This document shows positions 53,210-64,000 of a stretch of DNA of 64,000 nt, piece by piece. Position 1 is the first letter of the stretch; each line of letters starts with the position of its first letter. The position numbers were made by a program, and so were the translations under genes. A model generated the notes under the pieces. The model was given only the letters and a program-made list of their open reading frames with translations. It was not told the DNA's origin and did no database searches. Origin of the DNA: Arachis hypogaea (taxonomy: Eukaryota; Streptophyta; Magnoliopsida; Fabales; Fabaceae). The DNA is taken from assembly GCF_003086295.3 (NCBI RefSeq), contig NC_092038.1, positions 106,051,837-106,115,836 of the forward strand, written 5' to 3'.

Positions 53210-53317
53210 ATGGCACCTAAGGCCGGAGGAACCTCTAGGAGGAGGAGCAACAAAGGCAAGGAAGAGGAAGAAAAAGCCACCATCACTAAGGTGGACCCGA
53301 TCCTTAATCTCCTTGTT
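53210..53317 (+). pseudogene. Internally deleted ORF2 of element G
   Basis: The start MAPKAGGTSRRR is joined after about ten codons to the end of ORF2 (GGAGCAACAAAGGCAAGGAAG), with a second small deletion before CACTAAGGTGGACCC. Nearly the whole domain is gone. Short direct repeats at the joints (AGGA/GGAAGA) suggest microhomology deletion. No functional product is expected. Confidence 0.75.
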
Positions 53318-54302
53318 TATTTTCTTTTCTGTTTTTGGTTTTTATGCTTTATATTTTGACTATGTTTATGTCTTCACTACATGATCATTAGTGTCTAGTG
53401 TCTATGTCTTAAAGCTATGAATGTCCATGACTCTTTCACCTTTCTTAAATGAAAAATGTTTTTATTTGCAAAAGAATAAGAAGTACATGAATTTTGAATT
53501 CTATCTTGAAAATAGTTTAATTATTTTGATGTGGTGGCAATTCTTTTTATTTTCTGAATGAATGCTTGAACAGTGCATATTTTTTATAGTGGAGTTTATG
53601 AATGTTAAAATCATTGGCTCTTGAAAGAATAATGAAAAAGGAGATATGTTATTGATAATCTGAAAAATGATAAAATTGATTCTTGAAGCAAGAAAAAGCA
53701 GTGAAAAAAATATAAAAAAAATGTGGCAAAAAATAAAAGAAAAAGAAAAAAACAAGCAGAAAAAGCCAGTAACCCTTTAAACTAAAAGGCAAGGGTAAAA
53801 AGGATCCAAGGCTTTGAGCATTAATGGATAGGAGGGCCCAAAGGAATAAAATCCTGGCCTAAGTGGCTAAACCAAGCTGTCCCTAACCATGTGCTTGTGG
53901 CGTGAAGGTGTCAAGCGAAAAGCTTGAGACTGAGCGGTTAAAGTCGTGGTCCAAAGCAAAAAGAGTGTGCTTAAGAGCTCTGGGCACCTCTAACTGGAAA
54001 ACAAAATGCTTAAGGTCACGGCCAAGACTCATAAAGTAGCTATGTTCAAGAATCAACATACTGAACTAGGAGAATCAACAACACTATCTGAATTCTGAGT
54101 TCCTATGGATGCCAATCATTCTGAACTTCACAAGATAAAGTGAGATACCAAAACTGTTCAGAAGCAAAAAGCCACTAGTCCCACTCATCTAATTAAAACT
54201 AATCTTCATTGATGTTTTTGGAATTTATTGTATATTCTCTTCTTTTTATCCTATTTTGTTTTTAGTTTCTTGGGGACAAGCAACAATTTAAGTTTGGTGT
54301 TG
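53318..54302 (+). other. 3' region of element G (no gene)
   Basis: Collinear with 49040-50174 with small deletions. It ends with GTTTCTTGGGGACAAGCAAC (54265-54284, one stem mismatch) and TTTAAGTTTGGTGTTG. Confidence 0.75.
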
Positions 54303-55915
54303 TGATGAGCGGATAATTTATACCCTTTTGGCATCATTTTTAGGTAGCTTTTTAGTATATTTTAGTTATTTTTCATTATATTTTTATTAGTTTTTATTCA
54401 AAAATCACATTTCTAGGCTTTACTATGAGTTTGTGTATTTTTCTGTAATTTTAGGTATTTTCTGGCTGAAATTGAGGGATCTGAGCAAAAATCTGATTCA
54501 GAGGCTGAGAAAGGTCTGCAAATGCTGTTGGATTCTGACCCTCCTGCACTCGAAATAGATTTTCTAGAGCTACAAATGCCCAATTGGCGAGATCTCGATT
54601 GCATTGGAAAGTAGACATCTTGGGCTTTCCAGCAATATATAATAGTTTATATTTTGCTCGCAATTTGATGGCCCAAACTGTCGTTAAAATCCAGCCAAAA
54701 ACTTTCTAGCGTAAAACGCCAGAACTGGCATACTTTTCGCCGTTAAACGCCCATTTTGGCACCCAGGGTGGCGTTTAACTCCAATATGAGGCATATGCAC
54801 GTGGAAGCTTGAAAGCTCAGCCCAAACACTCACCAAGTGGGCCCTGGAAGTGGAATTCTACACTATCTACACCTAGTTACTCATTTTTTGTAACCCTAAG
54901 TTACTAGTTTAGTATAAAAACTACTTTTAGAGATTCATTTAGCAACTCATGACATTTTTATACTTCATATTGTATCTCTGACGGCATGAGTCTCTAAACC
55001 CCATTGGTGGGGGTGAAGAGCTCTGCTGTGTCTCAATGGATTAACGCAATTACTACTGTTTTATATTCAATCACGCTTGATTCTATTCTAAGATACTCAC
55101 TCGTACTTCAATCTGGAGAAGATGATGATCCATGACACTCATCATTATTCTCACATTTATGAACGCGTGCCTGACAACCACTCCTGTTCTATCTGAGCTC
55201 AACGTAGTCATTGGGCGACAGCTTGAGTGCGTATCTCTTGGGTCTCTGATTCACGGACCGAGTCCGTGATATCAGAACCTTCGTGGTATAAGCTAGAACT
55301 AATTAGCAGCATTCCTGGGATTTGAAAAGTCTAAACTTTGTCTGTGGTATTCCGAGTAGGATCTGGGAAGGGATGACTGTGATGAGCTTCAAACTTGCGA
55401 ATGTTGGGCGCAGTGACAGTATGCAAAAGGATAGAGAGATCCTATTCTGACGCTAGCAAGAACTGACAGATGATTAGCTGTGTGGGAGTTGATCCTGGTA
55501 TTTTTCATCCGAGACGAGTAATCCGACAGTTGATTAGCCATGTAGAGACCGTACCTGGTAGTTTTCATCCGAGAGGATCATACAGCCTGCCATGGAAGGA
55601 AGCCATGTGTGTTTGGAGAAGAAGGCAGTAGGAAAGTAGAGATTTAGGCAACAGAGCATCTCCATAACCTCAACCTGCTTCTCATTACTGAATCACAAGT
55701 ATTATTTATTTTATGTTATTTACTTTTCATAAACAAAAATAATCTTTATCATTAATCTCCTGACTAAGATTTACAAGATAACCATAGCTTGCTTCAAGCC
55801 GACAATCTCCATGGGATCGACCCTTACTCACATAAGGTATTACTTGGACGACCCAGTGCACGTGCTGGTTAGTTGTACGGAGTTATGAAAAGTGTGATTT
55901 ATAATTCCTGCACCA
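54303..55915 (+). repeat. 3' LTR of element G
   Basis: 1613 bp, TGATGAGCGG...TGCACCA, with a TATAAAAAC promoter-like site at 54913-54921. It is followed by AGTTTTTGGCACCGTTG, the start of a PBS (55922-55932), so more element DNA once followed. Confidence 0.85.
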
Positions 55916-55952
55916 AGTTTTTGGCACCGTTGAAAAGACCAAAAAAAGAACT

Positions 55953-56310
55953 TGGTATGGCAAAATTGTGATTCACACTTTTCATAACTCTGCATAGCTG
56001 ACCAGCAAGTGTACTGGGTCGTCCAAGTAATACCTTACGTGAGTAAGGGTCGATCCCACGGAGATTGTCAGCTTTAAGCAAGCTATGGTCATCTTGTAAA
56101 TCTCAGTTAGGCGGATTCAAATGGTTATGAGGTTTGATAGTAAAAGAACAATAAAACATAAAATAAGATAAAGTCACTTATGTAGTTCCTTGGTGAGAAT
56201 TTTAGATAAGTGTTTGGAGATGCTTTGTTGCCTCTGAACCTCTGCTTTCCTACTGTCCTCATCCTATCATGCGTACTCCCTTCCATGGGAAATTTGGATG
56301 ATTCCTCCAT
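55953..56310 (-). repeat. Remnant of 3' LTR of element H
   Basis: On the plus strand it starts TGGTATGGCAAAATTGTGA, matching the LTR terminus read backwards. Together with the end of the LTR of G (55560-55915) it forms an imperfect inverted repeat of about 350 bp with a 37-bp centre. Confidence 0.8.
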
Positions 56311-57330
56311 GAAGGATTATTAGTTGTTTCCATAGGATTCTCCCATGTAATTCACCTCTTCCATTACAAGATTCTTAGGGTCATAAGCTTCTCCTTCAGA
56401 GGAGGCTTCTTTAGCACTGTCGGATGCAGCTTACAATCTAGTCAGATTCTGAGAAATCATATTGACTTGCTGAGTCAATATTTTGTTCTGAGCCAATATG
56501 GCATTCAGAGTATCAATCTCAAGAACTCCTTTCTTCTGAGTCATCCCATTATTCACAGGATTTCTTTCAGAAATGTACATGAACTGGTTATTTGGAACCA
56601 TCTCAATGAGTTCCTGAGCTTCTGCAGGTGTTTTCAGATGAAGAGATCCGCCAGCAGAATGGTCCAATGACATCTTAGGCAATTTAGACAGACCATTCTG
56701 GAAAGATGTCAGAAGGACACCTTTTGGTTAATTGCTTGTATCTTTCCCAAGCTCCATAGAGGGATTCACTTTCCTTCTATCTGAAGGTTTGGACGTCCAC
56801 TCTGAGCTTACTCATCTTTTGAGGTGGAAAGAATTTGATCAAGAAAGCATTGACAGGCTTTCTCTAGGTTGTGAGTCCAACCATGTTCTAGCTCTGTCTC
56901 TTACAGCAAAAAGGAAAAGCATAAGTCTGTAGACCTCAGGATCAACCCCATTGGTCTTAATAGTATCACATATCTATAAGAATTTAGCTAAGAACTGATG
57001 AGGATCTTCCAATGAAAGTCCATGAAACTTGTAATTCTGCCGTATTAGAGAAACTAATTGAAGCTTAAACTCAAAGTTGTTTGCTCCAATGGCAGGAACT
57101 GAGATGCTTCTTCTATAGAAGTTGGAAGTTGGTGCAGTATAGTCACCAAACATCTTCCTTGCATCTCTAGCATTGTTGTTATTTTCGGCTGCCATGTCTT
57201 CTTCTTCAAAAATTTCTGTCAGGTCCTCTCCAGAGAGTTGTGCTTTAGCTTCTCTTAGCTTCCTCTGCAGAGTCCTTTCAGGTTCAGGATCGGCTTCAAC
57301 AAGAATGTCATTATCCTTGTTCCTACTCAT
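56311..57330 (-). pseudogene. Gag fragment of element H (broken)
   Basis: Starts MSRNKDNDILVEADPEPERTLQRK, the same start as A. The first 118 codons are open to a stop after EDPHQFLAKFL. Later pieces (KMSLDHSAGGSLHLK, QELIEMVPNNQFMYISERN, LNAILAQNKILTQQVNMIS) are recognisable with further stops and a frameshift. The fragment ends at the residue equivalent to about 356 of A Gag (NTYNPS region), where it is fused to LTR DNA. It has no protease. Confidence 0.85.
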
Positions 57331-58776
57331 ATGAAAAAGAAGAGAACAAAGGGAGTAGTGAAATCCTCTATGTCACAGTATAGAGATTCCTTTATGTGAG
57401 TATAAGAATAGAAGAATAGAAGAATGAGAAGAGAGAGGAGATGAGTAATTCAAACAGAGAGAAGAGAGAGGGGTTCGAATTATGAGTAGAAGAGAAGTAT
57501 TAGTAATTAAATAAAATAAATAGAAAGAGATGAGAGAGAGTATTCGAATTTTAAGGAGAAGGAAAAGAAAAATATTTTTCTTTTTATTTAATTGATAAAG
57601 TTAGTTTTGAAAATATTAAAAGAAATAAAATAAAATTAGAATTTAAAATAATTAGTTAATAAAAAAAGAAAAAATATTTTTGAAAAAGTTGTTAGTTATT
57701 TTCGAAAATTAGAGAGAGAAAAAAGTAGTTAGGTAGTTTTGAAAAAGATAAGAAATAGTAAGTTTTGAAAAGATAAGAAGTTAGAAAAAGATTTTGAAAT
57801 TAAAATTTGAAAAAGATTTTATTGAAAAAGATATTAAAAAGTTTTGATTTTTAAAATTAAAATTGATGACTTGACTAACAAGAAACTAAAAGATATGATT
57901 CTAGAATTTAAAGATTGAACCTTTCTTAACAAGGAAGTAACAAACTTGAAATTTTTTGAATCAAATCCATAATTGTTAGCAAGGTTTTCGAAAATATGAA
58001 ATAAAAATAAGAAAATGATTTTGAAAATCAATTTTTAGAATTTTCGAAAATATTAAGAAGGAAAATGAAAAAGATTTGATTTTTTTTTTGAAAAATATTT
58101 GAAAATATAGAATTTTTAAATTGAAATTTTGACTTGAGTAATAAGAAACAACTAAATTTTTAAAAATTTTTTACTAGGTCAACCCAAAATTTTGAAATTT
58201 ATGAGTGAAATAAGGAAAAGATATAAAAAAAATTATTTTTGAATTTTAAAGAAGAAAGAGAAAAACAACAAAATGACTCAAGATATGAAAATTTAAGATC
58301 AAAACTAATGATGCATGCAAGAACATTTTGAATGTCAAGATGAACACCAAGAATACTTTGAAGATCATGATGAACATCGAGAACATATTTTTGAAAAATT
58401 TTTAAGAAAAGAAACACATGCAAGATACCAAACTTAAAAATTTGTAAATTTTTTACTCTAAAAATTCAAAAATGCATATGAAAAACAAGAAAAGATAAAA
58501 CAAGAAAATCACCTAGAACAACTTGAAGATCAAAGAAGAACACAATGCATGAATTTTCGAAAATCTAAGAAAAATAAAAAATATGCAGTTGACACCAAAC
58601 TTAAAATTTGATACTAGACTCAAACAAGAAACACAAATTTTTTTGGTTTTATGATTTTATTAATTTTTTATTTTTTTTCGAAATCCTTTTGAAAAGAAAA
58701 TAAAGATTGAAACAAGAAAAAAAAGGTTACTTAATCTAAGCAACAAGATGAACCATCAGTTGTCCAAACTCAAACA
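57331..58776 (-). other. Leader of element H (no gene)
   Basis: Extremely AT-rich. It has CACCAAACTT near 58593 and a one-base variant near 58430, in the sense orientation of the element. There is no palindrome cluster like that of A. Short open frames at 57834-58423 are low-complexity. Confidence 0.7.
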
Positions 58777-58795
58777 ATCCCCGGCAACGGCACCA
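58777..58795 (-). promoter_or_regulatory. PBS of element H (tRNA-Asp)
   Basis: The minus strand reads TGGTGCCGTTGCCGGGGAT, with one mismatch to the tRNA-Asp complement, six bases from the LTR end. Confidence 0.82.
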
Positions 58796-58801
58796 AAAAC
58801 T

Positions 58802-59703
58802 TGGTGCACAGAATTGTGATTCACACTTTTCACGACTCCTGTACAACTAACCAACAAGTGCACTGGGTCGTCCAAGTAATACCTTACATGAGTAAGGGTC
58901 GATCCCACGGAGATTGTCAGCTTGAAACAAGCTATGGTTACCTTGTAAATCTTAGTCAGGAGATTAATGATAAAAATGATTTTGTTTATGAAAGGTAAAT
59001 GTGATTCAGTAATGAGGAACAAGTTAGGGTTCCGGAGATGCTTTGTCATCTGAATCTCTGCTTTCCTACTGTCTTATTCTCCAAACACGCATGGCTCCTT
59101 CAATGGCAAGCTGTATGATCCTCTCGAATGAAAAATACCAAGTACGAATTCTGCACAGCTAATCAACAGTCGGATTGCTCGTCTCGGATGAAAAATACTG
59201 GGTACAGCTATCGCACAGCTAATCATCTGTCGGTTCTCGCTAGCGTCGGAATAGGACCATTATCCTTTTACACACTGTCACTTCGCCCAACATTTGCAAG
59301 TTTGAAACTCGTCACAGTCATCCCCTTCCAGATCCTACTCGGAATACCACAAACAAGGTTTAGACTTTTCGGATCTCAGGAATGCTGCCAATTGGTTCTA
59401 GCCTCTACCACGAAGGTTCTGATCTCACAGACTCGGTCCGTTAATCAAAAACCCAAGAGATACGCACTCAAGATGTCGCCTAATGACTATGTTGAGCTCA
59501 GATAGAACGAAAGTGGTTGTCAGGTACGCGTTCATAGAATTGAGAATAATGATGAGTGTCACGGATCATCACCTTCTCCATATTGAAGTATGAGTGAGTA
59601 TCTTAGAATAGAATCAAGTGTAATTGAATAGAAAATAGTAGTAATTGCATTAATCCATTGAGACACAGCAGAGCTCCTCACCCCCACCTATAGGGTTTAG
59701 AGA
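58802..59703 (-). repeat. 5' LTR of element H, truncated
   Basis: It keeps the R/U5 half from TGGTGCACAGAATTGTG to about GGTTTAGAG. U3 and the promoter are lost at the junction with I. A 125-residue open frame (59128-59505) is untranslated LTR sequence that is broken in the other LTRs, so it is not a gene. Confidence 0.82.
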
Positions 59704-61222
59704 AAAAAAATATCAAATACCTTTTCAAAAACACATTAAATTTCTAACTCAATTGGCTATAGCGTTGTGTTTATGTTCTTGGTAACTTGGTGCTTCTTTG
59801 AGTTCCAATATTTATTAATTACAGTAAATTTTTTTTTGGTATCTTCCTTTCAAAACTTTTTCAAAAATAATTTTTCTTTGATTAAATTTTGTGTCAAACT
59901 TTTAAGTTTGGTGTTCTCTTGTTATTTTTTTTAATTTTCAAAATTTTATTTTCAGTTTTCTAAAAATCTTAAGTTTGGTGTTCTTTTTATGTTCTTAAGT
60001 CTTTGAATTTTGTTCTTATTGTTCTTGTGAGTTTTTAAAGAGTTCTTGAGTCTTCTTTGTGTTTTGATCCTAAAATTTTCAAGTTTGGTGTTCCTTGGTG
60101 TTTTCCCTCCGAATTTTCGAAAACAAGGAGCATTAGATCTAAAAAATTGTAAGTCCTGTGTCTTTTATGTGTTTTTCTCTTTCCTCATTAAATTCAAAAA
60201 TATCTTTTCTCTTTATTTTTATTGAATTTTCAAAAATACCTTTTCAAAAACACATTAAATTTCTAACTCAATTGGCTATAGCGTTGTGTTTATGTTCTTG
60301 GTAACTTGGTGCTTCTTTGAGTTCCAATATTTATTAATTACAGTAAATTTTTTTTTGGTATCTTCCTTTCAAAACTTTTTCAAAAATAATTTTTCTTTGA
60401 TTAAATTTTGTGTCAAACTTTTAAGTTTGGTGTTCTCTTGTTATTTTTTTTAATTTTCAAAATTTTATTTTCAGTTTTCTAAAAATCTTAAGTTTGGTGT
60501 TCTTTTTATGTTCTTAAGTCTTTGAATTTTGTTCTTATTGTTCTTGTGAGTTTTTAAAGAGTTCTTGAGTCTTCTTTGTGTTTTGATCCTAAAATTTTCA
60601 AGTTTGGTGTTCCTTGGTGTTTTCCCTCCGAATTTTCGAAAACAAGGAGCATTAGATCTAAAAAATTGTAAGTCCTGTGTCTTTTATGTGTTTTTCTCTT
60701 TCCTCATTAAATTCAAAAATATCTTTTCTCTTTATTTTTATTGAATTTTCAAAATTTACCTTTAAAAATATAGATTTTTATTTTAAAATTGTTATTTTAT
60801 CTTATCTTAGTTTTAAAATTTAAAAATTCAAATCTTTTTCAAAAATCATATCTTTTTTTTTCAAAATCTTATCTTATCTTTTCTAATATCAAATTTTAAA
60901 ATCATACCTTTTTCAAATCTTTTATTTTATTTTATTTTCTTATAAGTATCTTTAATTTTAAGACATATCTTTTTCAAAACTTCCTAACCACTTTCTCTCT
61001 CCTTAATTTTCGAAAATCATATCCAAAATTTTTCAAATCTTTTCAATTAATTAATTATTTTAGTTTTCAATTTTCTTTTATTTATTTTTCTAATTTTTGA
61101 ACTTATATTTAATTTTTCATTTATTTTATTTTATTTTCCATTTAATTTTCAGTATTCAAAAAATAAATAAATAAAAGAATAAAATTTTTATTTACAATCT
61201 ACATCATCTCCCTTTCTCCATC
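59704..61222 (+). other. Leader of element I with a 519-bp tandem duplication
   Basis: Two adjacent copies, about 59716-60234 and 60235-60753, appear identical. Each has three AAGTTTGGTGTTC motifs (59903, 59971 and 60081; 60422, 60490 and 60600). The rest is T-rich. No gene. Confidence 0.85.
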
Positions 61223-62133
61223 ATGGACCTAAGGGGAAATGAACAGTCCAGAAGGACTCTGGGGTCATATGCTAACCCCACTACTGCTTCATATGGAAGT
61301 AGTATCTGTATACCCTCCATTAAAGCTAGCAGCTTTGAGATAAACCCCAATTCATTATCATGGTGCAGCAAAATTGCCAATATTCCGGTCTTCCACAGGA
61401 AGAACCTACTGAGTTTCTGGCACAGTTCTTACAAATTGCTGACACAGTACGTGATAAGGAAGTAGATCAGGATGTCTATAGATTATTACTGTTTCCACTT
61501 GCTGTAAAAGATCAAGCTAAGAGGTGGTTAAATAACCAACCCACAGCTAGCATAAGAACATGGAAACAGGTATCAGACAAATTCCTGAATCAATATTTCC
61601 CTCCAAAAAGGATGACACAGCTAAGGCTGGACATCCAAGGCTTTAAACAAGAGGATAATGAATCTCTTTATACTGCCTGGGAGAGGAACAGAGAGATGCT
61701 AAGGAAATGCCCCTCTAAAATGTTTTCAGAATGGGTATAATTAGACATCTTCTACTACGGGCTTACAGAAAAGGCCTAGATATCTCTAGACCACTTAGCT
61801 GGTGGATTTATATACATGAGGAAGACAATTGAAGAGGCTCAAGAGCTCATTGATACAGTTGCTAGAAATCAGCATCTGTATTTAAATAGTGAGTCTTCCA
61901 AGAAAGAAGAGGCTAAAGCAGTATCCACTGACCTTAGCCCTCCAGAACAAGTTGCTGAACTCAATCAGCAAATACTTCTTCTAACAAAACAGTTAGCAGA
62001 ATTCAAAGAAATGTTACAAGATACTAAAAATGCTAACAAAAATATGGAAGCACAATTGGATCAGACAAGACAGCAGTTATCTAAACAAATAACAGAAGAG
62101 TGCTAAGCTGTTCATTTAGGGAGCGAAAAGACA
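61223..62133 (+). pseudogene. Gag region of element I (broken)
   Basis: Starts MDLRGNEQSRRTLGSYANP. A one-base deletion near 61350 shifts the frame. The correct frame resumes as MVQQNCQYSGLPQEE and runs through RWLNNQPTAS, YFPPKRMTQLRLDIQGFKQ and SLYTAWERNREMLRKCP to a stop at 61738-61740. A further stop (61777-61779) precedes SLDHLAGG. A Gln-rich coiled tail (LNQQILLLTKQLAEFKEMLQ) ends at TEEC*AVHLGSEKTL. No zinc knuckle. Same role as other Gag proteins; not functional. Confidence 0.87.
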
Positions 62134-63612
62134 TTGAATGTCTCAACTCAAAGCAGCAGAAAGCCAAAAAAGGAACAACTGACAAAGGAGGACCAATCCA
62201 CTGCCCAAAATCCCTCTAAGGACAGTAAGAGCCCAGAGAGGAATGATCCTGGCATTCAAACGCCAGAAAAGGGTGGTAACCTGGTGTTAAACGGCCACTC
62301 TGATGCCAATTCTGGCGTTCGAATGCCAGAAAAGGGCAGTAATCTAGCTTTAAACGCCCATTCTGCTGCCAATTCTGGCGTTCAAACGCCAGTAAAGGAT
62401 CAGGCACCTGCAAGTGCTGATAACAACCCTTTTAAGCAGGCTTCTCCAACCACTTCTGTAGGAAATAAACCTGCAGCAACTAAGGTTAAAGAATACAAAG
62501 CCAAGATGCCTTATTCTCAGAAACTCTACCAAGCGAAACATGATAAATAATTTGTCCGCTTTGCAGACTATCTCAGGACTCTTGAAATAAAGATTCTGTT
62601 TGCAGAGTCACTTGAGCAAATACCCTCTTATGCTAAGTTCATGAAAGAGATTTTAAGTCATAAGAAGGATTGGAGAGAAACTGAAAAAGTTTTCCTCACT
62701 GAAGAATGCAGTGCAGTCATTCTGAAAAGCTTACCAAAGAAGCTTAAAGATCCCGAAAGCTTTATGATACCATACGCATTAGAGGGTACTTGTACCAAGA
62801 TAGCTCTATGTGATCTTAGGGTAAGCATCAACCTAATCCCTGCATCCACTATCAAAAAGCTTGGTTTGACTGAAGAAGCCAAACCAACCCGAATGTCTCT
62901 CCAACTTGCTGATGGTTCCATTAAATTTCCATCAGGCATAATTGAGGACATGATTGTCAAGGTTGGGCTATTTGCCTTTCCCATTGACTTTGTAGTGCTG
63001 GAAATAGAGGAGCAAAAGAGTGCAACTCTCATTCTAGGAAGAGCTTTCCTAGCAACTGGACGAACTTTCATTGATGTCCAAAAAGGGGAGGTGACCTTGA
63101 GAGTTAATGAGGATGAGTTTAAGTTGAATGCTGTCAAAGCTATGCAGCATCCAGACACCCCAAACGACTGCATGAGAGTTGATATTATTGACTCCCTGGT
63201 GGAAGAGGTCAATATGATTGAAAGTCTCGAATCAAAGCTAGAAGACATCTTTAAAGATGTTCAGCCTGATCTGGAGGAACCAGAGAAAACAGAAGAACCT
63301 CTGAAAACTCCTCAGGAAGAGGAGAAACCTCCTAAACCCGAGCTCAAACCACTACCACCATCCCTGAAATATGCATTTCTGGGAGAAGATAACACTTTTC
63401 CAGTAATCATAAGCTCTACTTTAGAGCCACAGGAAGAGAAAGCACTAATTCAGGTGCTAAGGACACACAAGACAGCTCTTGGGTGGTCCATAAGTGATCT
63501 CAAGGGCATTAGCCAAGCCAGATACAAGCACAAGATCCTATTGGAGGATGATGCCAACGCAGTGGTTCAACCACAGTGGCGGCTAAATCCAGCCATGAAG
63601 GAGGTGGTATAG
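62134..63612 (+). pseudogene. Gag C-terminal linker and aspartic protease of element I
   Basis: The linker has three tandem peptides of the type NSGVQTPEKG..LALNAHS, encoded by palindromic GGCGTTCAAACGCC DNA at 62247-62395. A TAA interrupts it at 62548-62550 (K*FVRFAD). The protease part (62641-63612) is open: KSLPKKLKDPESFMIP, CDLRVS at about 62809-62826 (D-L-R at the active site, as in J), LADGSIKFPSG, ILGRAFLATGRTFIDVQKGE. An acidic linker and SLKYAFLGED follow. The frame ends at TAG 63610-63612 in EVV*KEV, the same position as a stop in J. Confidence 0.87.
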
Positions 63613-64000
63613 AAAGAGGTCACTAAGTTACTAGAGGCTGTAATTATTTATCCTATTTCTGATAGCCCCTAGGTGAGCCCTGTCCAAGTTATCCCCAAGA
63701 AGGGAGGCATGACAGTGGTTCATAATGAAAAGAATGAACTGGTTCCTACAAGAACAGTTACAGGGTGGCGTATATGTATTGACTACAGAAGACTCAATAC
63801 AGCCACCAGAAAGGACTACTTTCCTTTACCATTCATAGACCATGCTAGAGAGACTAGCAGGCCATGAATACTACTACTTTTTGGATGGCTATTCAGGTTA
63901 CAACCAAATTGTAGTAGATCCTCAGGACCAAGAGAAAACAGCATTCACATGTCCATTTGGTGTATTTACCTACAGAATGATGCCATTTGGTCTGTGCAAT
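63613..64000 (+). pseudogene. Reverse transcriptase start of element I pol (broken, cut by window edge)
   Basis: After the TAG at 63610 the frame reads KEVTKLLEAVIIYPISDSP, then another TAG at 63670-63672 where J has Trp. VIPKKGGMTVVHNEKNELVP and [23 protein letters not shown] follow. A one-base deletion near 63841 shifts the frame. The shifted frame continues [40 protein letters not shown] to the edge. The catalytic MDD lies beyond the window. Confidence 0.88.

Larger units (their letters stand above)
51868..54302 (+). mobile_element. Element G internal region, deleted and scrambled
   Basis: Order: AGTTTTTG; about 140 bp of unplaced DNA (51876-52015); spacer DNA matching F 47005-47640, with palindromes at 52163-52385; leader-type palindromes and T-rich DNA (52628-53100) that in A lie before gag; hairpin plus PPT-like composite (53139-53174); a shrunken ORF2; a 3' region. 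Gag and protease are missing, and spacer DNA now precedes leader DNA. Confidence 0.75.
55953..59703 (-). mobile_element. Element H: A-type element with large internal deletion
   Basis: Minus strand: part of the 5' LTR (59703-58802), PBS, leader, gag part (57330-56311), then directly the last 356 bp of an LTR (56310-55953). Everything from mid-gag to mid-LTR is deleted. The 5' LTR is also cut in half at 59703, where I begins. Confidence 0.8.
59704..64000 (+). mobile_element. Element I: J-type gag-pol copy, truncated at both ends
   Basis: Leader, gag, protease and the start of RT, homologous to J throughout. It has no 5' LTR or PBS; the leader begins at the junction with H. It runs off the right edge. 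Independent stops and frameshifts show it is a separate old copy. Confidence 0.88.

Overview
The window is plant nuclear DNA made almost entirely of nested, partly broken Ty3/gypsy-type LTR retrotransposons. I see no host protein-coding gene, no rRNA or tRNA gene and no CRISPR. AT-rich leaders, PBSs complementary to the 3' end of tRNA-Asp, a [10 protein letters not shown] reverse transcriptase motif and LTRs beginning TGATGAGCGGATAATTTATA all point to Athila/Tat-like elements. From memory they resemble peanut (Arachis) elements such as FIDEL/Feral. The legume/Arachis assignment is an inference that I could not check by search.

Layout (letters are mine). J, minus strand, 1-5624: gag-protease-RT-RNase H copy running off the left edge, with its 5' LTR at 4145-5624. 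D, minus, is the oldest host and survives in three pieces (5625-6643, 35143-37879, 45990-46613). C, minus, 6644-35142 (TSD CTAAC), is inserted in D. C is itself split by A, plus, 7990-18117 (TSD ATGAA), and by B, minus, 20741-31237 (TSD GCGGC). E, minus, 37880-45989 (TSD AATAG), is inserted in the ORF of D. F and G, plus, 46648-55932, are degraded relatives of A. H, minus, 55953-59703, is a deleted relative of A lying tail-to-tail with G. I, plus, 59704-64000, is a relative of J running off the right edge. The D sequence at 34912-34950 (inside the right LTR of C) preserves the unoccupied paralogue of A's insertion site, which proves A's ends.

Three functional classes occur. J and I carry gag-PR-RT(-RH), with stops and frameshifts. 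A, F, G, H and B lack RT and integrase core but keep gag-protease plus a second ORF of the plant-transposon-protein type (PF20167-like). In A and B both ORFs are long and largely intact. C, D and E encode only one Pro/Gln/Tyr-rich protein of unknown function in the gag position. A shares its LTR type with J, so A is plausibly mobilised in trans by J-like elements. In B, the gag-protease ORF continues directly into what looks like an integrase C-terminal domain, as if RT, RNase H and the integrase core had been cut out.

The most interesting signals are at RNA/DNA level. (1) A two-hairpin motif with compensatory changes lies just 3' of the gag(-protease) ORF in six copies from both the A/B and C/D/E groups. 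(2) A composite of a hairpin with an RGGA-type loop plus a PPT-like tract occurs next to the 3' LTR and again in mid-element, like a central polypurine tract. (3) Arrays of GTTTAA-centred palindromes occur in B LTRs, in A LTRs, leaders and spacers, and inside the coding region of J and I. (4) CpG-dense ACGCGT blocks occur in C, D and E.
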